From the NCBI GenBank assembly GCA_022009855.1, contig CP091727.1, positions 3,968,001 through 4,032,000 on the forward strand: a DNA stretch of 64,000 nucleotides. The letters run 5' to 3'. The notes below the pieces were generated by a model. The model did no database searches. It was not told the origin of the DNA and saw nothing but the letters and a program-made list of their open reading frames with translations. This DNA comes from Lentisphaeria bacterium. GTDB taxonomy: Bacteria > Verrucomicrobiota > Lentisphaeria > Victivallales > Victivallaceae. The translations under genes were made by a program, and so were the position numbers. Of the stretch, positions 48,298 through 58,800 are shown in pieces (positions within the stretch are counted from its first letter, which is position 1; each line of letters begins with the position of its first letter).

Positions 48298-49027
48298 CCA
48301 GGAAAACAGCCTGATCGGCCATCTGGAGGCGCTGCGCCGAACGTTGCTCTCCTGCCTGATTGCGACCGCGCTGCTCTATCCTGTCGCGTTTCTGGCGTCG
48401 CCGTATGTCATTTCCTCGCTGGTGCGCTGGAGTTTCCCGCCCGAGGCGGGGAAACTCCACTATTTTGCGCCGATGGAGGTGTTCTGGGTGCAGCTGAAAC
48501 TGGCGCTCGTGCTGGCTATGGCGCTGGCGTATCCGTGGAACATTCTCCAAGTCTGGCGTTTTCTGCTGCCGGCACTCTATCGGGAGGAGCGGAGGGCGCT
48601 CGGCTGGTGGATCGTGGTTTCGTCGGTGTTGTTTTTCTGCGGGGTTGCCTTCTGCGGGGTACTGATTCTGCCGATGCTGATGAAGTTCTCCGGCGGTTTT
48701 GCCACGCCGGAGCTTCAGCCGATGCTCGGGCTGGCGAACTTCCTGGAGCTGGCGGGCTGGCTGATGCTCTCGTTCGGCGTGATGTTTCAATCACCGCTGG
48801 TGGTGCTGCTCGCAGTTCGTTTCGGTCTGATCTCCGTGGAATCGCTGCGCCGGAAGCGGCCGTGGGTCATGACGGCGATTCTGGTGGTCGCGGCGATCCT
48901 CACGCCGCCGGATGTGGTGAGTCAGGTGATGCTGGCGTTGCCGACCTGGCTGTTGTTCGAAGCCGGGCTGTTCTTTGCCGACCGGATGGAGAGACGCGCG
49001 CAGACGGAGGCGGCGGAACGCGGTTAG
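48290..49027 (+). CDS. tatC: Twin-arginine translocase subunit TatC
   Basis: Receptor for twin-arginine signal peptides, 245 aa, six membrane helices. The N-terminal SLIGHLEALRRTLLSCLIAT holds the conserved HLxELR-type signal-binding motif, with Glu retained; YFAPMEVFWVQLKLALVLAM and YREERRALGWWIVVSSVLFF are further family blocks, and VMTAILVVAAILTPPDVVSQ the conserved helix 5-6 loop. Intact. Its start overlaps the tatA stop, consistent with one transcript larE-tatA-tatC. Confidence 0.95.
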   Translation: MSDQENSLIGHLEALRRTLLSCLIATALLYPVAFLASPYVISSLVRWSFPPEAGKLHYFAPMEVFWVQLKLALVLAMALAYPWNILQVWRFLLPALYREERRALGWWIVVSSVLFFCGVAFCGVLILPMLMKFSGGFATPELQPMLGLANFLELAGWLMLSFGVMFQSPLVVLLAVRFGLISVESLRRKRPWVMTAILVVAAILTPPDVVSQVMLALPTWLLFEAGLFFADRMERRAQTEAAERG

Positions 49028-49067
49028 GCGTATCGGCCGGAATTTGCCGATTTGTTTCTCCTCCGGG

Positions 49068-49097
49068 TTGCATTTGCCGGAAGCTGTGCTCTATTAC
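49068..49097 (+). promoter_or_regulatory. Predicted promoter of the esterase gene
   Basis: TTGCAT (49068-49073), 18-bp spacer, TATTAC (49092-49097), 70 bp before the ATG. Confidence 0.35.
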
Positions 49098-49166
49098 CGG
49101 TAAGGAAGAGTTCCGGGGGGCGCAAAGGGCCCCCGGGTGATCCGCTTTGCAGAGGAGGCTGTCATC

Positions 49167-50138
49167 ATGAGCAAATCCAACTCCACGTCGAATGTATTCA
49201 CGCCGGTAATCCGCCGCTTTGTCCGGGATCAGGAGAGCCGCGGCTGGCCGCCGTTCCACAAACTGTCGCTGGAGGAGGCGCGCCGCGTCTTTGCCGAAGT
49301 CCGGGGCGAACACATTCCGGAATTCCCGGTGGAGATGGAGGAGCGCAGTTTCTCGGAAGGGGTCGACGTCCCGTTCCGGGTGCGGCTGATCCGCCCCGCG
49401 GGGGTGACGGGAGCTTTGCCGGTGGTGTTCTATTTCCATGGCGGCGGCTGGATGCTCGGCGGCTGGGAGTCGCATGAACGGCTGGTGCGGGAGCTGGTCG
49501 CCGGTTCCGGATGCGTGTTCGTCTTCGTGGAGTATACTCGCGCACCCGAGGCGGAGTACCCGGTCCCGATCAAGCAGGCGTACGCCGCGCTCACCCGGAT
49601 TCTGGAGAATGCGGACGCTTTCCGGGTGGATCCGGGCCGGGTCGCGGTCGCGGGGGACGGCGCCGGCGGAAACATGGCCGCGGTGATGGCACTGCTCGCC
49701 CACGAACGGGGCACGCCGCGGATCGACCTTCAACTGCTCTTCTACCCGGCGACCGATGCGGACTTCGGCACGGAGTCCTATCACCGGTTTGCCGACGGAC
49801 CGTGGTTGACCCGCAAGGCGATGAAGCGGTTCTGGAGCACGTACTGTCCAATCCGGGCGTTTCGCCGGGAGATTTAGTGTCGCCGCTGCGGGCCCGGCTG
49901 GGGGCGCTCGCCGGACTGCCGCCGGCGTTGATCGTCACCGCCGGAAACGATGTGCTGCGCGATGAAGGGGGAGGCCTATGCGCGTAAATTGATGCGGGCC
50001 GGAGTCGGGGTGGCATCGGTCCGTTTCGACGGGGCGATTCACGATTTTCTGCTGCTGGATTCCCTGCGCAACAGCGCGCCGGCCAGCGGTGCGGTGGCGC
50101 AGGCCTGTGCGCTGCTCCATTCGAAATTTGACCGCTAG
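49167..50138 (+). CDS. HSL-family alpha/beta hydrolase (acetyl esterase-like), nucleophile replaced
   Basis: Hormone-sensitive-lipase-type alpha/beta hydrolase. The oxyanion-hole motif is VVFYFHGGGWMLGG, the Asp region VTAGNDVLRDEG and the His region FDGAIHDFLLLDS. The nucleophile elbow reads VAGDGAGGNMAA where the family has GDSAGG, so Ser is replaced by Gly and classical esterase activity is doubtful. Breaks lie near 49850 and 49965. The ATG at 49167 is taken because the sequence from MSKSNSTSNVF matches the usual start. About 322 aa, no signal peptide. It is alone between tatC and the DUF2062 gene. Confidence 0.8.
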
Positions 50139-50173
50139 AGCGGAACTCCGGCATAATTTGGCCGGCGGGGAGC

Positions 50174-50202
50174 TTGAAAAAAGTATTCCGGCATGTTATA
50201 TT
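50174..50202 (+). promoter_or_regulatory. Predicted promoter of the DUF2062 gene
   Basis: TTGAAA (50174-50179), 17-bp spacer, TATATT (50197-50202). The leader to the ATG at 50321 is about 110 nt with no recognised riboswitch. Confidence 0.6.
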
Positions 50203-50320
50203 AACGCAATCCGCCTTTTATAAAACGAGGAGCGGCAGGGGTGTTCCCCCGTTTCCGGAACAGACCGGGGGCGTGGGGATTCTGACTGGGAAAACGATGC
50301 GGAACGGGGGCATCAGAGTT

Positions 50321-50839
50321 ATGACTGTCAAACGATATCTGTACCGGAAATGGCTGATGCTCTATTCGAAGATCGTCCGCGAGAAGGCGTCGCCGGAATA
50401 TATCGCCCGCGGCTGGGCGATCGGCATGTTCTTCGGCTGTTTCATTCCATTCGGCCTGCAGCTTGTCTGTTCGATTCCCACGGCGTTTCTGCTGAAGGGC
50501 AGCAAGATCGGCGCAACGCTGGGGACGTTGATTACCAATCACTTCACAATTTTTATCATCTATCCTGCACAATGCTGGGCCGGGAGCCACCTGCTCGGCG
50601 GCACCCTTTCGTACCACGCGATTGAAACCGCGATGGCCGACGTGCTCAAGGAGCAGAGCTACGAGGCGCTGATGAAGATCGGGTGGGAGCTGGTCGCCGC
50701 CTTCTTTCTGGGCGGAGCGCTGCTCTCCGTGATCATGACCCCGCTCACCTACTGGTTCGTGAAGAATCTGGTCATCCGCTATCGGAACCGCAAGGCGGCG
50801 CATGCGGCCGCCCGGGTCACTGTTCCGTCAGAAAAGTGA
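50321..50839 (+). CDS. DUF2062 membrane protein
   Basis: 172-aa protein of the DUF2062 family, often encoded near glycosyltransferases; function unknown. SPEYIARGWAIGMFFGCFIP is the family's conserved first helix, GATLGTLITNHFTIFIIYPA the second block, and ELVAAFFLGGALLSVIMTPL plus TYWFVKNLVIRYRNRK the last helix and basic tail. Three membrane segments. The ATG at 50321 lies in frame with earlier codons, but only from here does the basic N terminus (MTVKRYLYRKWLMLYSKI) match the family. The 3' end overlaps the convergent YjbQ gene by 23 bp. Confidence 0.82.
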   Translation: MTVKRYLYRKWLMLYSKIVREKASPEYIARGWAIGMFFGCFIPFGLQLVCSIPTAFLLKGSKIGATLGTLITNHFTIFIIYPAQCWAGSHLLGGTLSYHAIETAMADVLKEQSYEALMKIGWELVAAFFLGGALLSVIMTPLTYWFVKNLVIRYRNRKAAHAAARVTVPSEK

Positions 50840-51215
50840 GCTGGATTTTCCGGGTGCGCGGTCCGTCGTATTCGCAGAGGTAGATTCCCTGCCAGGTGCC
50901 GAGGTGAAGCGCACCGTTCCGGACCGGAACGGTGAGTGAGAAGCCGGTCAGCATCGCCTTAAGGTGTGCGGCGCTGTTTCCTTCTGCGTGCTGATAGAAC
51001 TCCTCCTGCGCCGGAATCAGAGTGGCAAGTTTGGCCAGCAGGTCGTGCCGCACGTCGGGATCGGCGTTTTCATTGACGGTCAATCCGGCGGTTGTGTGGG
51101 GGCAGAAAATGTGGCAGAGGCCATTTCTGAGCGTTTTCGGCACACGGGCGTTGATTTCGGCGGTGATCTCCGCAAGTTCGCAGCTGCGGCGGGTGACGAC
51201 GGTAAATTCCTGCAT
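50817..51215 (-). CDS. YjbQ/UPF0047 family protein
   Basis: 132-aa member of the UPF0047 family, for which a weak thiamine-phosphate synthase side activity is reported in other bacteria. GLCHIFCPHTTAGLTVNENA holds the conserved His-Thr-Thr, PDVRHDLLAKLATLI and FYQHAEGNSAAHLKAMLTGF further metal-site residues, and LGTWQGIYLCEYDGPRTRKI the C-terminal signature. Complete and intact. It is a single gene; the function in the cell is unknown. Confidence 0.92.
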   Translation of the reverse strand: MQEFTVVTRRSCELAEITAEINARVPKTLRNGLCHIFCPHTTAGLTVNENADPDVRHDLLAKLATLIPAQEEFYQHAEGNSAAHLKAMLTGFSLTVPVRNGALHLGTWQGIYLCEYDGPRTRKIQLTFLTEQ

Positions 51216-51313
51216 GATTGGAGCTCCTGTCTGGTTTGAATCTTCAGGAATATACCGCTTCCCGGCGAAGTTTCAACTTTCTCCGAGGCCGGACGGCAAA
51301 TTTTCGTCTCTGT

Positions 51314-52282
51314 TCAGCGGGTGATATCGGCGACGCTTTTCCGTTCGAGCAGGCTGTACGGCACGGTGACATTGTGGACCGGCAGCCCGGCGATCTGCCG
51401 GTTCAGCATGTTGACCGCTTCCGCGCAGATCCTCCCCATCTCCTGGCGGATTGTGGTCTGCGGCGGAGTCAGGCAGCTGGAGATACCGGAGTCTTCGCTG
51501 GAGATGAGGGAGATGTCCTCCGGTATCCGCAGTCGGAAGTCGCGCAGCGCCTGAGCGGTGATTGCTCCGAGGGATTCTCCGGCTGCGATGATCGCGGTGC
51601 AGTTCTCGTCGACGAGTTCGCGCAGAATCCGATGCAGTTCCGTTCGCTGCTGCAGATTGCGGTGAAATCCAGTCACCTCCGGCGTACGGTCGCAGAGCTC
51701 CAGAAAGCTGCGGAACCGGGTCGCCTGAATGAGGTTACCCTCCGGCGACAGAAAACAGAGTGTCAGCAATCCGATCCGGCGATGGCCGCGGCGGAAAAGG
51801 TATTCCAGTGCCAGCTTCATCCCCTGTTTGTCGTCGGAGCAGACCGAGTAGATGTTCTCCCGCAGCGCCGGAGCGGTATTGATCGAAACCAGCGGCAGCC
51901 GGTGGCGGTTGCACCAGCCCGCCGTCGCTCCGGGGCGATAGGCGAGGGTGATGACGCCGCGCAAAATTGTTTCGTCGAGCTGCACGTCGTTGTTTTCCTG
52001 CAGGATTACCGGGCAGAACTTCTGCCGCGAGAGTTCTCCCAGCAGAGCTTGCAGCATCAGCCCCAGATAGCCGTGAAAATCCGCAGTCTCCGGAATCAAT
52101 ACGGCAACATTGCGCTGCTCTATGGAAAAATATCCGGATTCGCGGGCGAGTTTCAGGATCTGGTTGCGCAACTGTGGCGACACGTACCCGGAACCGGTCA
52201 GTGCCCGCGACACGGTGGAGGCGGCGCATCCGGCGGCGGCGGCAAGCTGCCGCAGCGTGGTTTTCGAAGGGTTCTGCATCAT
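51314..52282 (-). CDS. LacI family transcriptional regulator (2)
   Basis: Regulator divergent from a GH5-like glycosidase, which it probably controls. The helix-turn-helix is TTLRQLAAAAGCAASTVSRA, followed by the hinge QILKLARESGYF; the effector domain contains VAVLIPETADFHGYLGLMLQ, RGVITLAYRPGA, YSVCSDDKQGMKLALEYLFR, GHRRIGLLTL and the C-terminal IRQEMGRICAEAVNML. 322 aa from the ATG at 52282 (a second ATG is at 52279), intact. The predicted transcription start nearly coincides with the start codon. Confidence 0.9.
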   Translation of the reverse strand: MMQNPSKTTLRQLAAAAGCAASTVSRALTGSGYVSPQLRNQILKLARESGYFSIEQRNVAVLIPETADFHGYLGLMLQALLGELSRQKFCPVILQENNDVQLDETILRGVITLAYRPGATAGWCNRHRLPLVSINTAPALRENIYSVCSDDKQGMKLALEYLFRRGHRRIGLLTLCFLSPEGNLIQATRFRSFLELCDRTPEVTGFHRNLQQRTELHRILRELVDENCTAIIAAGESLGAITAQALRDFRLRIPEDISLISSEDSGISSCLTPPQTTIRQEMGRICAEAVNMLNRQIAGLPVHNVTVPYSLLERKSVADITR

Positions 52283-52289
52283 GGGAGAT

Positions 52290-52318
52290 AGTATAATTCC
52301 CTGTTCCACATTTTGCAA
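52290..52318 (-). promoter_or_regulatory. Predicted promoter of LacI gene 2
   Basis: On the minus strand TTGCAA (52318-52313), 17-bp spacer, TATACT (52295-52290), only 8 bp before the ATG at 52282. No Shine-Dalgarno lies between, which suggests a leaderless message. Confidence 0.55.
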
Positions 52319-52358
52319 GCTGTTTTTTCATATTCCACACGGAAAGGAGAATTTCCGG

Positions 52359-52387
52359 TTGTTTTTGGCGGGGATTTCCGGTATACT
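52359..52387 (+). promoter_or_regulatory. Predicted promoter of the GH5-like gene
   Basis: TTGTTT (52359-52364), 17-bp spacer, TATACT (52382-52387), divergent from the LacI promoter; the two -35 boxes are 40 bp apart. Leader about 30 nt. Confidence 0.55.
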
Positions 52388-52423
52388 ATTGCAGAACCAT
52401 TCAGCAACGGGGGATTCAAAACG

Positions 52424-54366
52424 ATGAGTCAGGTGGAATATCGTCGGCCGGATGCGGGGATCTTCGCTTCGGGGAAGCCGTTTTTGTCGGATGCAACTAC
52501 TGGGCGAGCCATGCCGGAACTCTGATGTGGCGCAACTGGGACGCCGCTTCGGTCGAGGCGGATCTGGCTGCGCTTTCCCGGGCGGGGGTGCAGGTGATCC
52601 GGGCCTTCCCGCTCTGGACGGATTTTCAGCCGCTCACGGCGCACACCACCTGGGCGCAGACCTTTGTGGAGATGCGGTTCGGCGAGGAGCCGCTGCCCGA
52701 CACGCCCGCCGGGCGGGCCGGTGTGGACGAGGTGATGATCGACCGGTTCCGCCGCTTCGCCGAACTGGCGGAACAATACGGCATCAAACTGATCGTCGGA
52801 TTGTTGACCGGGTGGATGTCCGGCCGCATGCACGTGCCGCCTGCGTTCGAACGGATCAACGTGCTGACCGATCCGCAGGCGATCCGGTGGCAGGTGCGAT
52901 TTGTGCGTTACTTCGTTGAAACGCTGAAGGATTGTGCCGCCATCGCCGCCTGGGACCTCGGGAACGAATGCAACTGCATGGGCATCGTCAAGTCGACGGA
53001 TGAATTCTGGAACTGGTGCAACGCGATCTCTTCGGCGATCCGCCTGGCGGATCCGGATCGGCCGGTGGTTTCCGGCATGCACAGTCTGCTCTGCGAAGAC
53101 CGGCCGGAGCGGCATATTCTGATCGACGATCAGGCGGAGACGACCGATATCCTCTGCACGCATCCTTACCCGCTCTTCACGCCGCATTGCCGGATTGATC
53201 CGGTCAACACGATGCGCAACGCCTTTCACGCGGCGGCGGAGACCCGGCTCTACGGGGATGTCGGCGGTGTTCCCGCCTTCGTCGAAGAGGCGGGGTCGCT
53301 CGGCCCCGGCCTCTCGAGCGAGCGGGTCGCGGCGGATTATCTGCGGAACATGCTCTGGAACTCCTATGCCCACGACTGCCGCGGACTGCTCTGGTGGTGT
53401 GCTCACGACCAGACCGAACTGCCGCAGACGCCCTATGACTGGGTCGGCATGGAGCGCTGTCTCGGACTGCTCCGTACCGACCGCTCTCCGAAGCCGGTCA
53501 TGGAGGAGCTGGGCAAGTTCGGCCGGATGGTGTCAAAGCTCCAGCTGCCGCCTTTCCGGCGGGACGCGGTCTGCATTCTCTCGCAGCAGCAGGATCAGTG
53601 GGGCGTCGGTTATTTGAGTTTCCTGCTCGCCAAACAGGCGGGCTTCGACATCGAATTTCAGTATGCCGACCAGCCGCTCAAACCGGCGAAATTCTATCTT
53701 CTGCCTTCGGTCCGCGGCACCAGGATCATCTCCCGGCACCGCTGGCTGGAGCTGCTCCGTGCGGTGGAGGAGGGTGCGGTGCTTTACGTCTCCAGCGACA
53801 ACGGTTCGCTTGAACCATTCAACGGGCCGTTCGGCGTCGATATCGAATATGTCGCCCAAGCCGTGGCGCCGGCGCGGATCGTCAATCCGGCGCGCGGACT
53901 GGATCTGGCGGCGCCGGCGGAGTTTCTGGTTCGCTACCGTAACCGCTGCGGCGAAGTGCTGGCCGAAGACGGGGAGGGGAATCCGGCTCTGGTCTGCAAC
54001 CGCTACGGCCGCGGCCTGCTGATCTGCTGCAATGTGCCGCTGGAAACCGCGCTGGTCGAAATGCCGCGCGTCATCGCCGACGGGAATCCGGAGTACTACC
54101 GGGTCTATCAGCTTCTCGCCGAACTTGCCGGGGTGAAACGCAACGTGACCCGGCGGAACCCCGCGCTCACGCTGACCGAACATGCGGTTGACGCCGACAC
54201 GCTTCTCGTGGTCGCGGTGAACAACACGCCGGAAGAGCTGGCAGATACGCTGTGCGCCCCCGGGTGGAAACTGGTCGAGGCGCCGATCGGACCGGCTCCC
54301 GACGGGGAAGGGGTGCTGCGGCTGCCCCGGAACTCCGGTGCGGTGCTCCGGTATCGGCGGATCTGA
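52424..54366 (+). CDS. GH5-like glycoside hydrolase
   Basis: TIM-barrel retaining glycosidase of clan A type (GH5 or a close relative; mannanase and glucanase members look alike). The barrel opens with VGCNYWASHAGTLMWRNWD and SRAGVQVIRAFPLWTDF. AIAAWDLGNECNCMG carries the acid/base Glu, and VPAFVEEAGSLG, about 106 residues later, the nucleophile. A C-terminal region (residues 400-645) is of beta/alpha glutamine-amidotransferase-like layout (RDAVCILSQQQDQWG…SLLAKQAGFDIEFQY), as in GH42-like proteins. No signal peptide. One break near 52490 (T5 run) joins the ATG at 52424 to the rest. About 648 aa. Confidence 0.8.
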
Positions 54367-54387
54367 AGTGCGCGTGCCGCCCGGGGA

Positions 54388-54918
54388 TCACTCCGGGCGG
54401 CCGTTGGGATATTCCAGGGCGGCGACGTTGAATCCGAGCTTCGCCGCCTGTTCCTTGTATTGCCGGAAGAGCTCCGGGGGAAGCGTCGATTCGCGTGCGA
54501 GAATCCACAGATAGTCGCATGTGGAGCTGGTCACCATCGCGCTGGAGTAGTCCGGTGCGAGGGCGATGATCCGGTACTGCCCGTAGAAGGGGCCGAAGAA
54601 GGAGACCTCCAGTTCCCCGACGTTGGAATCCCCCCGGAAGCGGGCGCGTCCCCGGGCAGTGCGGTGTTCTCCGTCGCGCCAGCCGGAGTTGAGCACGTCG
54701 ATGCCGCCGTCCCTGCGGGCGGTGTAAACCGCGGTGACCCGGGTCATGTCGCGTTCGAAGGAGTGGGGCAGCCGGGCAATTTCGTACCAGGTGCCGAGAT
54801 AGCGTTCCGCATCGAAGGGGCGGACCGCCGGGATGGAGGCGGTCGATTCCGCGTTGCGGCACCCGGAGAGCACGGCGGCGAGCGCTAAAAGAGCCGGAAC
54901 GATTGTTTTTCGGATCAT
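54388..54918 (-). CDS. blc: Outer-membrane lipocalin (Blc-like)
   Basis: 176-aa lipoprotein. The lipobox ALAAVLSGC places the modified Cys at residue 20. The lipocalin motif YLGTWYEIARLPHSFERD (GxW) and a C-terminal ARESTLPPELFRQYKEQAAK are as in Blc, which binds lysophospholipids at the outer membrane. Intact. A stem GCCGCCCGG/CCGGGCGGC at 54376-54401 overlaps the stop, but has no U-tract. It is the last gene of the minus-strand block that starts with GH28. Confidence 0.92.
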   Translation of the reverse strand: MIRKTIVPALLALAAVLSGCRNAESTASIPAVRPFDAERYLGTWYEIARLPHSFERDMTRVTAVYTARRDGGIDVLNSGWRDGEHRTARGRARFRGDSNVGELEVSFFGPFYGQYRIIALAPDYSSAMVTSSTCDYLWILARESTLPPELFRQYKEQAAKLGFNVAALEYPNGRPE

Positions 54919-54936
54919 CTTTCACCTCCTCAAGTT

Positions 54937-55726
54937 TCAGAATGAAGCGCCGAGCACTTTGCCGTCGGCTGCGTTGAGTTTGACGGTCGCGGTGGATTCC
55001 TCATTCTCCTCGTGGGCGAGCCGCCGTCCGGTGACGAACCAGGTGTCGTTTTCGAGCGTGACCGAGAGTGGACGGTACGGATCGAGTTTTTCCCCGAAGG
55101 CGGAGAGGGCGGCTTTCAGAGCGAGGTCGGGGCGGGAGATGGTCCAGCTCTCCTGTTCCGGCGGAACGGGGCGCGGCCGGGCGAAACGGTTCAGGAAATC
55201 GAGCAGCCGGGCGAAGTCGCGGTCGCCGATCCGGTTGGTGTCGAGCTGAAAGATCAGTGCGCTGTCCGGAGAGAGCCGCATGGCGCCGACGGTGTGGTAG
55301 CGCCACTCTCCGGCGGGCGGTTCGGCGGCGGCGAACTTCGCCCGGGTGAGATAGAGCAGCGTCCCGTAGCGGCCGCCCGCCGAGAAGGGGTGGAGATGGA
55401 AATGGGTTTCCACCGCTTCGCGCAGGGTGGAACGTGCGGCAAGGCGGACCTGGTGTTCGAGTTTCTCCGGGGAATTGAACCGCTCTCGGCCGTCGTTGTC
55501 GGCGTGGAAGGCGAGCCGGGCGCGAAACGATTCCCCCGGACCGGTGATGACGACGACCGCGGTGCGGCGGGGAACATATTTGACCACTTTCATCCGCCAT
55601 TCTCCCGGGGGAGATGCGGAACAGATCGTCGGCGGACATGCGGATCGACACCGCGGCGGTTGCCGCGTGGGCCGTCAGCATCACAGCCGACAGGATGAGC
55701 ACTGCATGGCGGATTTTTCTCTTCAT
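54937..55726 (-). CDS. Exported protein of unknown function
   Basis: I do not recognise the family; the layout resembles DUF3108-like exported proteins, but this is weak. An N-terminal signal peptide (MKRKIRHAVLILSAVMLTAH-ATA) is followed by a beta-rich domain with regularly spaced short strands (GEWRMKVVKYVPR, AVVVITGPGESFRAR, TVKLNAADGKVLGASF). One break near 55605 in a C/G run; about 263 aa. ATG at 55726. It is followed 18 bp later by the lipocalin gene, so a role in the envelope is plausible. Confidence 0.6.
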
Positions 55727-55807
55727 CAGGTTGCCCCCTCTTTCTGCGTATTTCGTAATATACTGCAAACCGGGCTGTTTTGAAAGCCGGAGAGGGGGAA
55801 TCCAACA

Positions 55808-58800
55808 TTACTTTCCGGCAATCTCGAAGAAAACCGCGGCACCATCTCTCGCAGTATCAACCGAGAAGCTGACCGTATCCGCGTCGTTTCGGTCGGGCTC
55901 GATCTGCTTCAGCCGCCTGCCGGAGAGGTCGAGCGGATAGAGTTTCAGCTTTTCTGCGTGGCGGTTGCGGAGACGGATCCGGAATTTTCCCGCCTCCAGC
56001 AGTGACGGCGTCCAACCCATGCGCTGGATCGTTTTCATCTCCTCCTCGGCAAATTTCATGCCGTTGTTGAGCGCGTTGGTGGCGTAGACGACGACAAGCC
56101 GCTCCGCCTCGCGAATCGGCCGGGTCCCATCGACGCTGACCACTGCGAGATTGCCGTTCGTGCTCATCTCCTGAATCTCGAAATCATCCAGTTTCTCCCG
56201 GGTTCCGGCGAGAGCGCAGACACCCTGAAGGCGGGGGGTATTGACCCGCATGAAACTGCGTCTGTTATCCAGCAGGAGTTCGCCGGTGGAGCTCTCAAAT
56301 AGACTCTCGCCGTCGCTCCGGTTGGCGGCGGGCAGCAGTTTCTTCTGTTTCAGGAGCTGGAGCATCTCCCAGGTGGAGGCGCCCGGCACGACGCCTTGCG
56401 CCTTCAGCCGGGAGAGAGTCGAAGAAGAGGTGTTGTCCAGCGCCACAGCAAGCTGATTTTTCTCCACGGGCCGGAGGAGTTTGCCTTCCGGGCCGGTGAC
56501 GTCGATTCCGAGACCGCAGACCAGCGCCAGCAGACTCTGGCGGGCGTTCATCTGGTTTGTCCAGAGCTTCTGCGTGTAGACATCCTCCGGATTGACCTCC
56601 ACGCGGACGGCGCTTGCCGCCCTGCTGACGTCTCCCCGCATGAACAGGAAATAGGTGAGGAACTCCGACGCGACCGCAATGGGGTCCGAATAGAGCCGGA
56701 AGCTGGCCATGTAGGTCGTATCCCGGAAAATCATCGAATTCTTTTTTGTTCACGGCGATCGGCGATCCGTGTGCGGTCAGGGAGGTCGAAATCCTGAAAC
56801 GCCGCATAGGCCCCGACTTCGAACGCCTGTTCGTAGCGGTAACGGTTCCAGAAGGTGTGGTTGTATTCGGAGATCACCATCGGCTTCCCGAACTGGCGTA
56901 CGGCGGCGAATTCCCGGAAGAAGTTGTTGCTCCGGGCGAGGGAGCTTTCGGCGACCAGAGTGGACCCGGCCTGCATCCAGTTGGTCGGATGGGCGAAATA
57001 GTTGTTCAGGACGACATAATCCAAATTTCTGCGCAGCAGGTCGTAATGGTGAAATTTGTAGTAGTTGTACTGGGAGAAGAGTCCGCGGTATCCCAGCGAC
57101 CGGAGGGTATCGCGGTAGAACCGGGCCATATCCTCCTCCACTTCGCGGAAGAAGAGCATCGCATCGCGATCCCGCGTCCGGTCCGTGAACGACGGAATTT
57201 CGTCAAACGAGCGATACCGGCTGCCGCGGGTCCGGTTCAACTCTTCGACGGTGCCGTATTTCCGCTTGAGAAACGCGTGCCAGTGCGGTTTGACGAGCGC
57301 CGCGTCAATCGGCTGGCGGAAAGTGATCGCCTGTTCATTGTATCCGAGGGTCAACGCGAGAACCGGATCATCCACCAACTTCCTGCCGGTGTAGGAATTG
57401 ACATGAGTCAGCAGCTTTTTCACTCCTTCGGCCCAGTTGCGGCGCGCCTCCGGATCGAAGTAGATTTTCAGCTTTATGTGCTCCTTTGCCGGGAGTTCCG
57501 CGCTGCCCCAGTAGGTGAGTTTGTACGGATGATAGCCGACCGGACTGGTCATCAGGTCGAGAAAGATGTAAATCCCGTTCTGTTTTAATTTTGCAACGGT
57601 GTAATCAAACAGCTGAAGCCGGTGCGCGTTGAACTCCGCCTCCTTCGTCATCCCGGCCATCAGGACCTGATCGAGGAAGTGAAAGCGAACCATGTTGTAA
57701 CCGTTTTTGCGGAGTTCCTGAACGGCGTTGTCAATCTCATAACAGGTGTCCAGAGTTTCAAAGACGCCGCTTGCAGTGAAGAATCGTACCGTTGTTTCCG
57801 GCTTCTGCTCGAATGCCAGCTTGCCGTTTCGATTGACAATGACCCGTCCGAATTTCCCCGCGGGACCCGGTTGATGGAAGCCGGAGAGATCCAGGGCCGA
57901 ACCTTTTTCCCGGCGGTTGAGCTCCTCTCTCGCCACCGGCAGCCAGCGGGGACCGGCCTGAATGGTGACCGGTTTCGACGGTTCCAGGAATTTGATCTGC
58001 AAATCGCTCAGGGTAGCTCCGAGAATCAGCCAGATCGCCTCGGTGGATCCGGCGTGAAACTCCACCTGCCGGATCTTGCCGAACTCCGGCTTGAGCGCAT
58101 GGCGCGAAACGTAGAGGGCGTTGCCTCCGTTCGGCGTGTTGACCTTCTGCGGAACCGCGTTGGAACAGTTGCGGACGCTGAACCAGTCCGCGGTATCGAC
58201 CAGGTTGACAATCGGAATTCCGACGGTTTCGCCGTTTTCATAAGTAACGGTGACGGAACCGATTTCGCGTTGGTCTCTCGGCGCCCATGCCAGCGTGTGA
58301 AGCAGATAGAGATAACGGGCGCTGCTGCTGTTCGGAACGGAGACGGCTGCGGATTTCCGGCCGCCGGGAAGGTGGGGCGAATGCATGGCAACTACACATT
58401 TCTCCTCCACTTTCACCCGGAAAGGAACGCCGGAGAAGAGTGGGCTCTTCCAGACCAGCTGACGGAATTTCCGGCCGTCCTGCAGCGGCCCCTGATCGCT
58501 CCAGCCGCCCTTGCCGTCGCCGGCCACGTCGTCATTGAGCAGCCGGTCGGCGACGGAAGAGAGATCCAGCGGAACTCCAAGCTGCTCCAGCCGCAGACTC
58601 CGGACATGGAACTTCCCGGCAGTATCCTGAAGGCCGATGTTCAGAAAGAGTTTCCGCAGATTGTTGCCGCAGAAGAAGACCCTCTCCGCCCGACGCCCGG
58701 ATAGCTGCCCGCCGGAGTCTTCACCCCGGGATATTCCGCTTTGCCGGGAAATTGAAGCAACGCCTGAATTTTCGGCCCCTGTTTGCCCGGCAGGACATTG

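Noticed and set aside
54376..54401. Strong GCCGCCCGG/CCGGGCGGC hairpin between the GH5-like and lipocalin genes
   Set aside because: No U-tract on either strand and it overlaps the lipocalin stop, so not called as a terminator.
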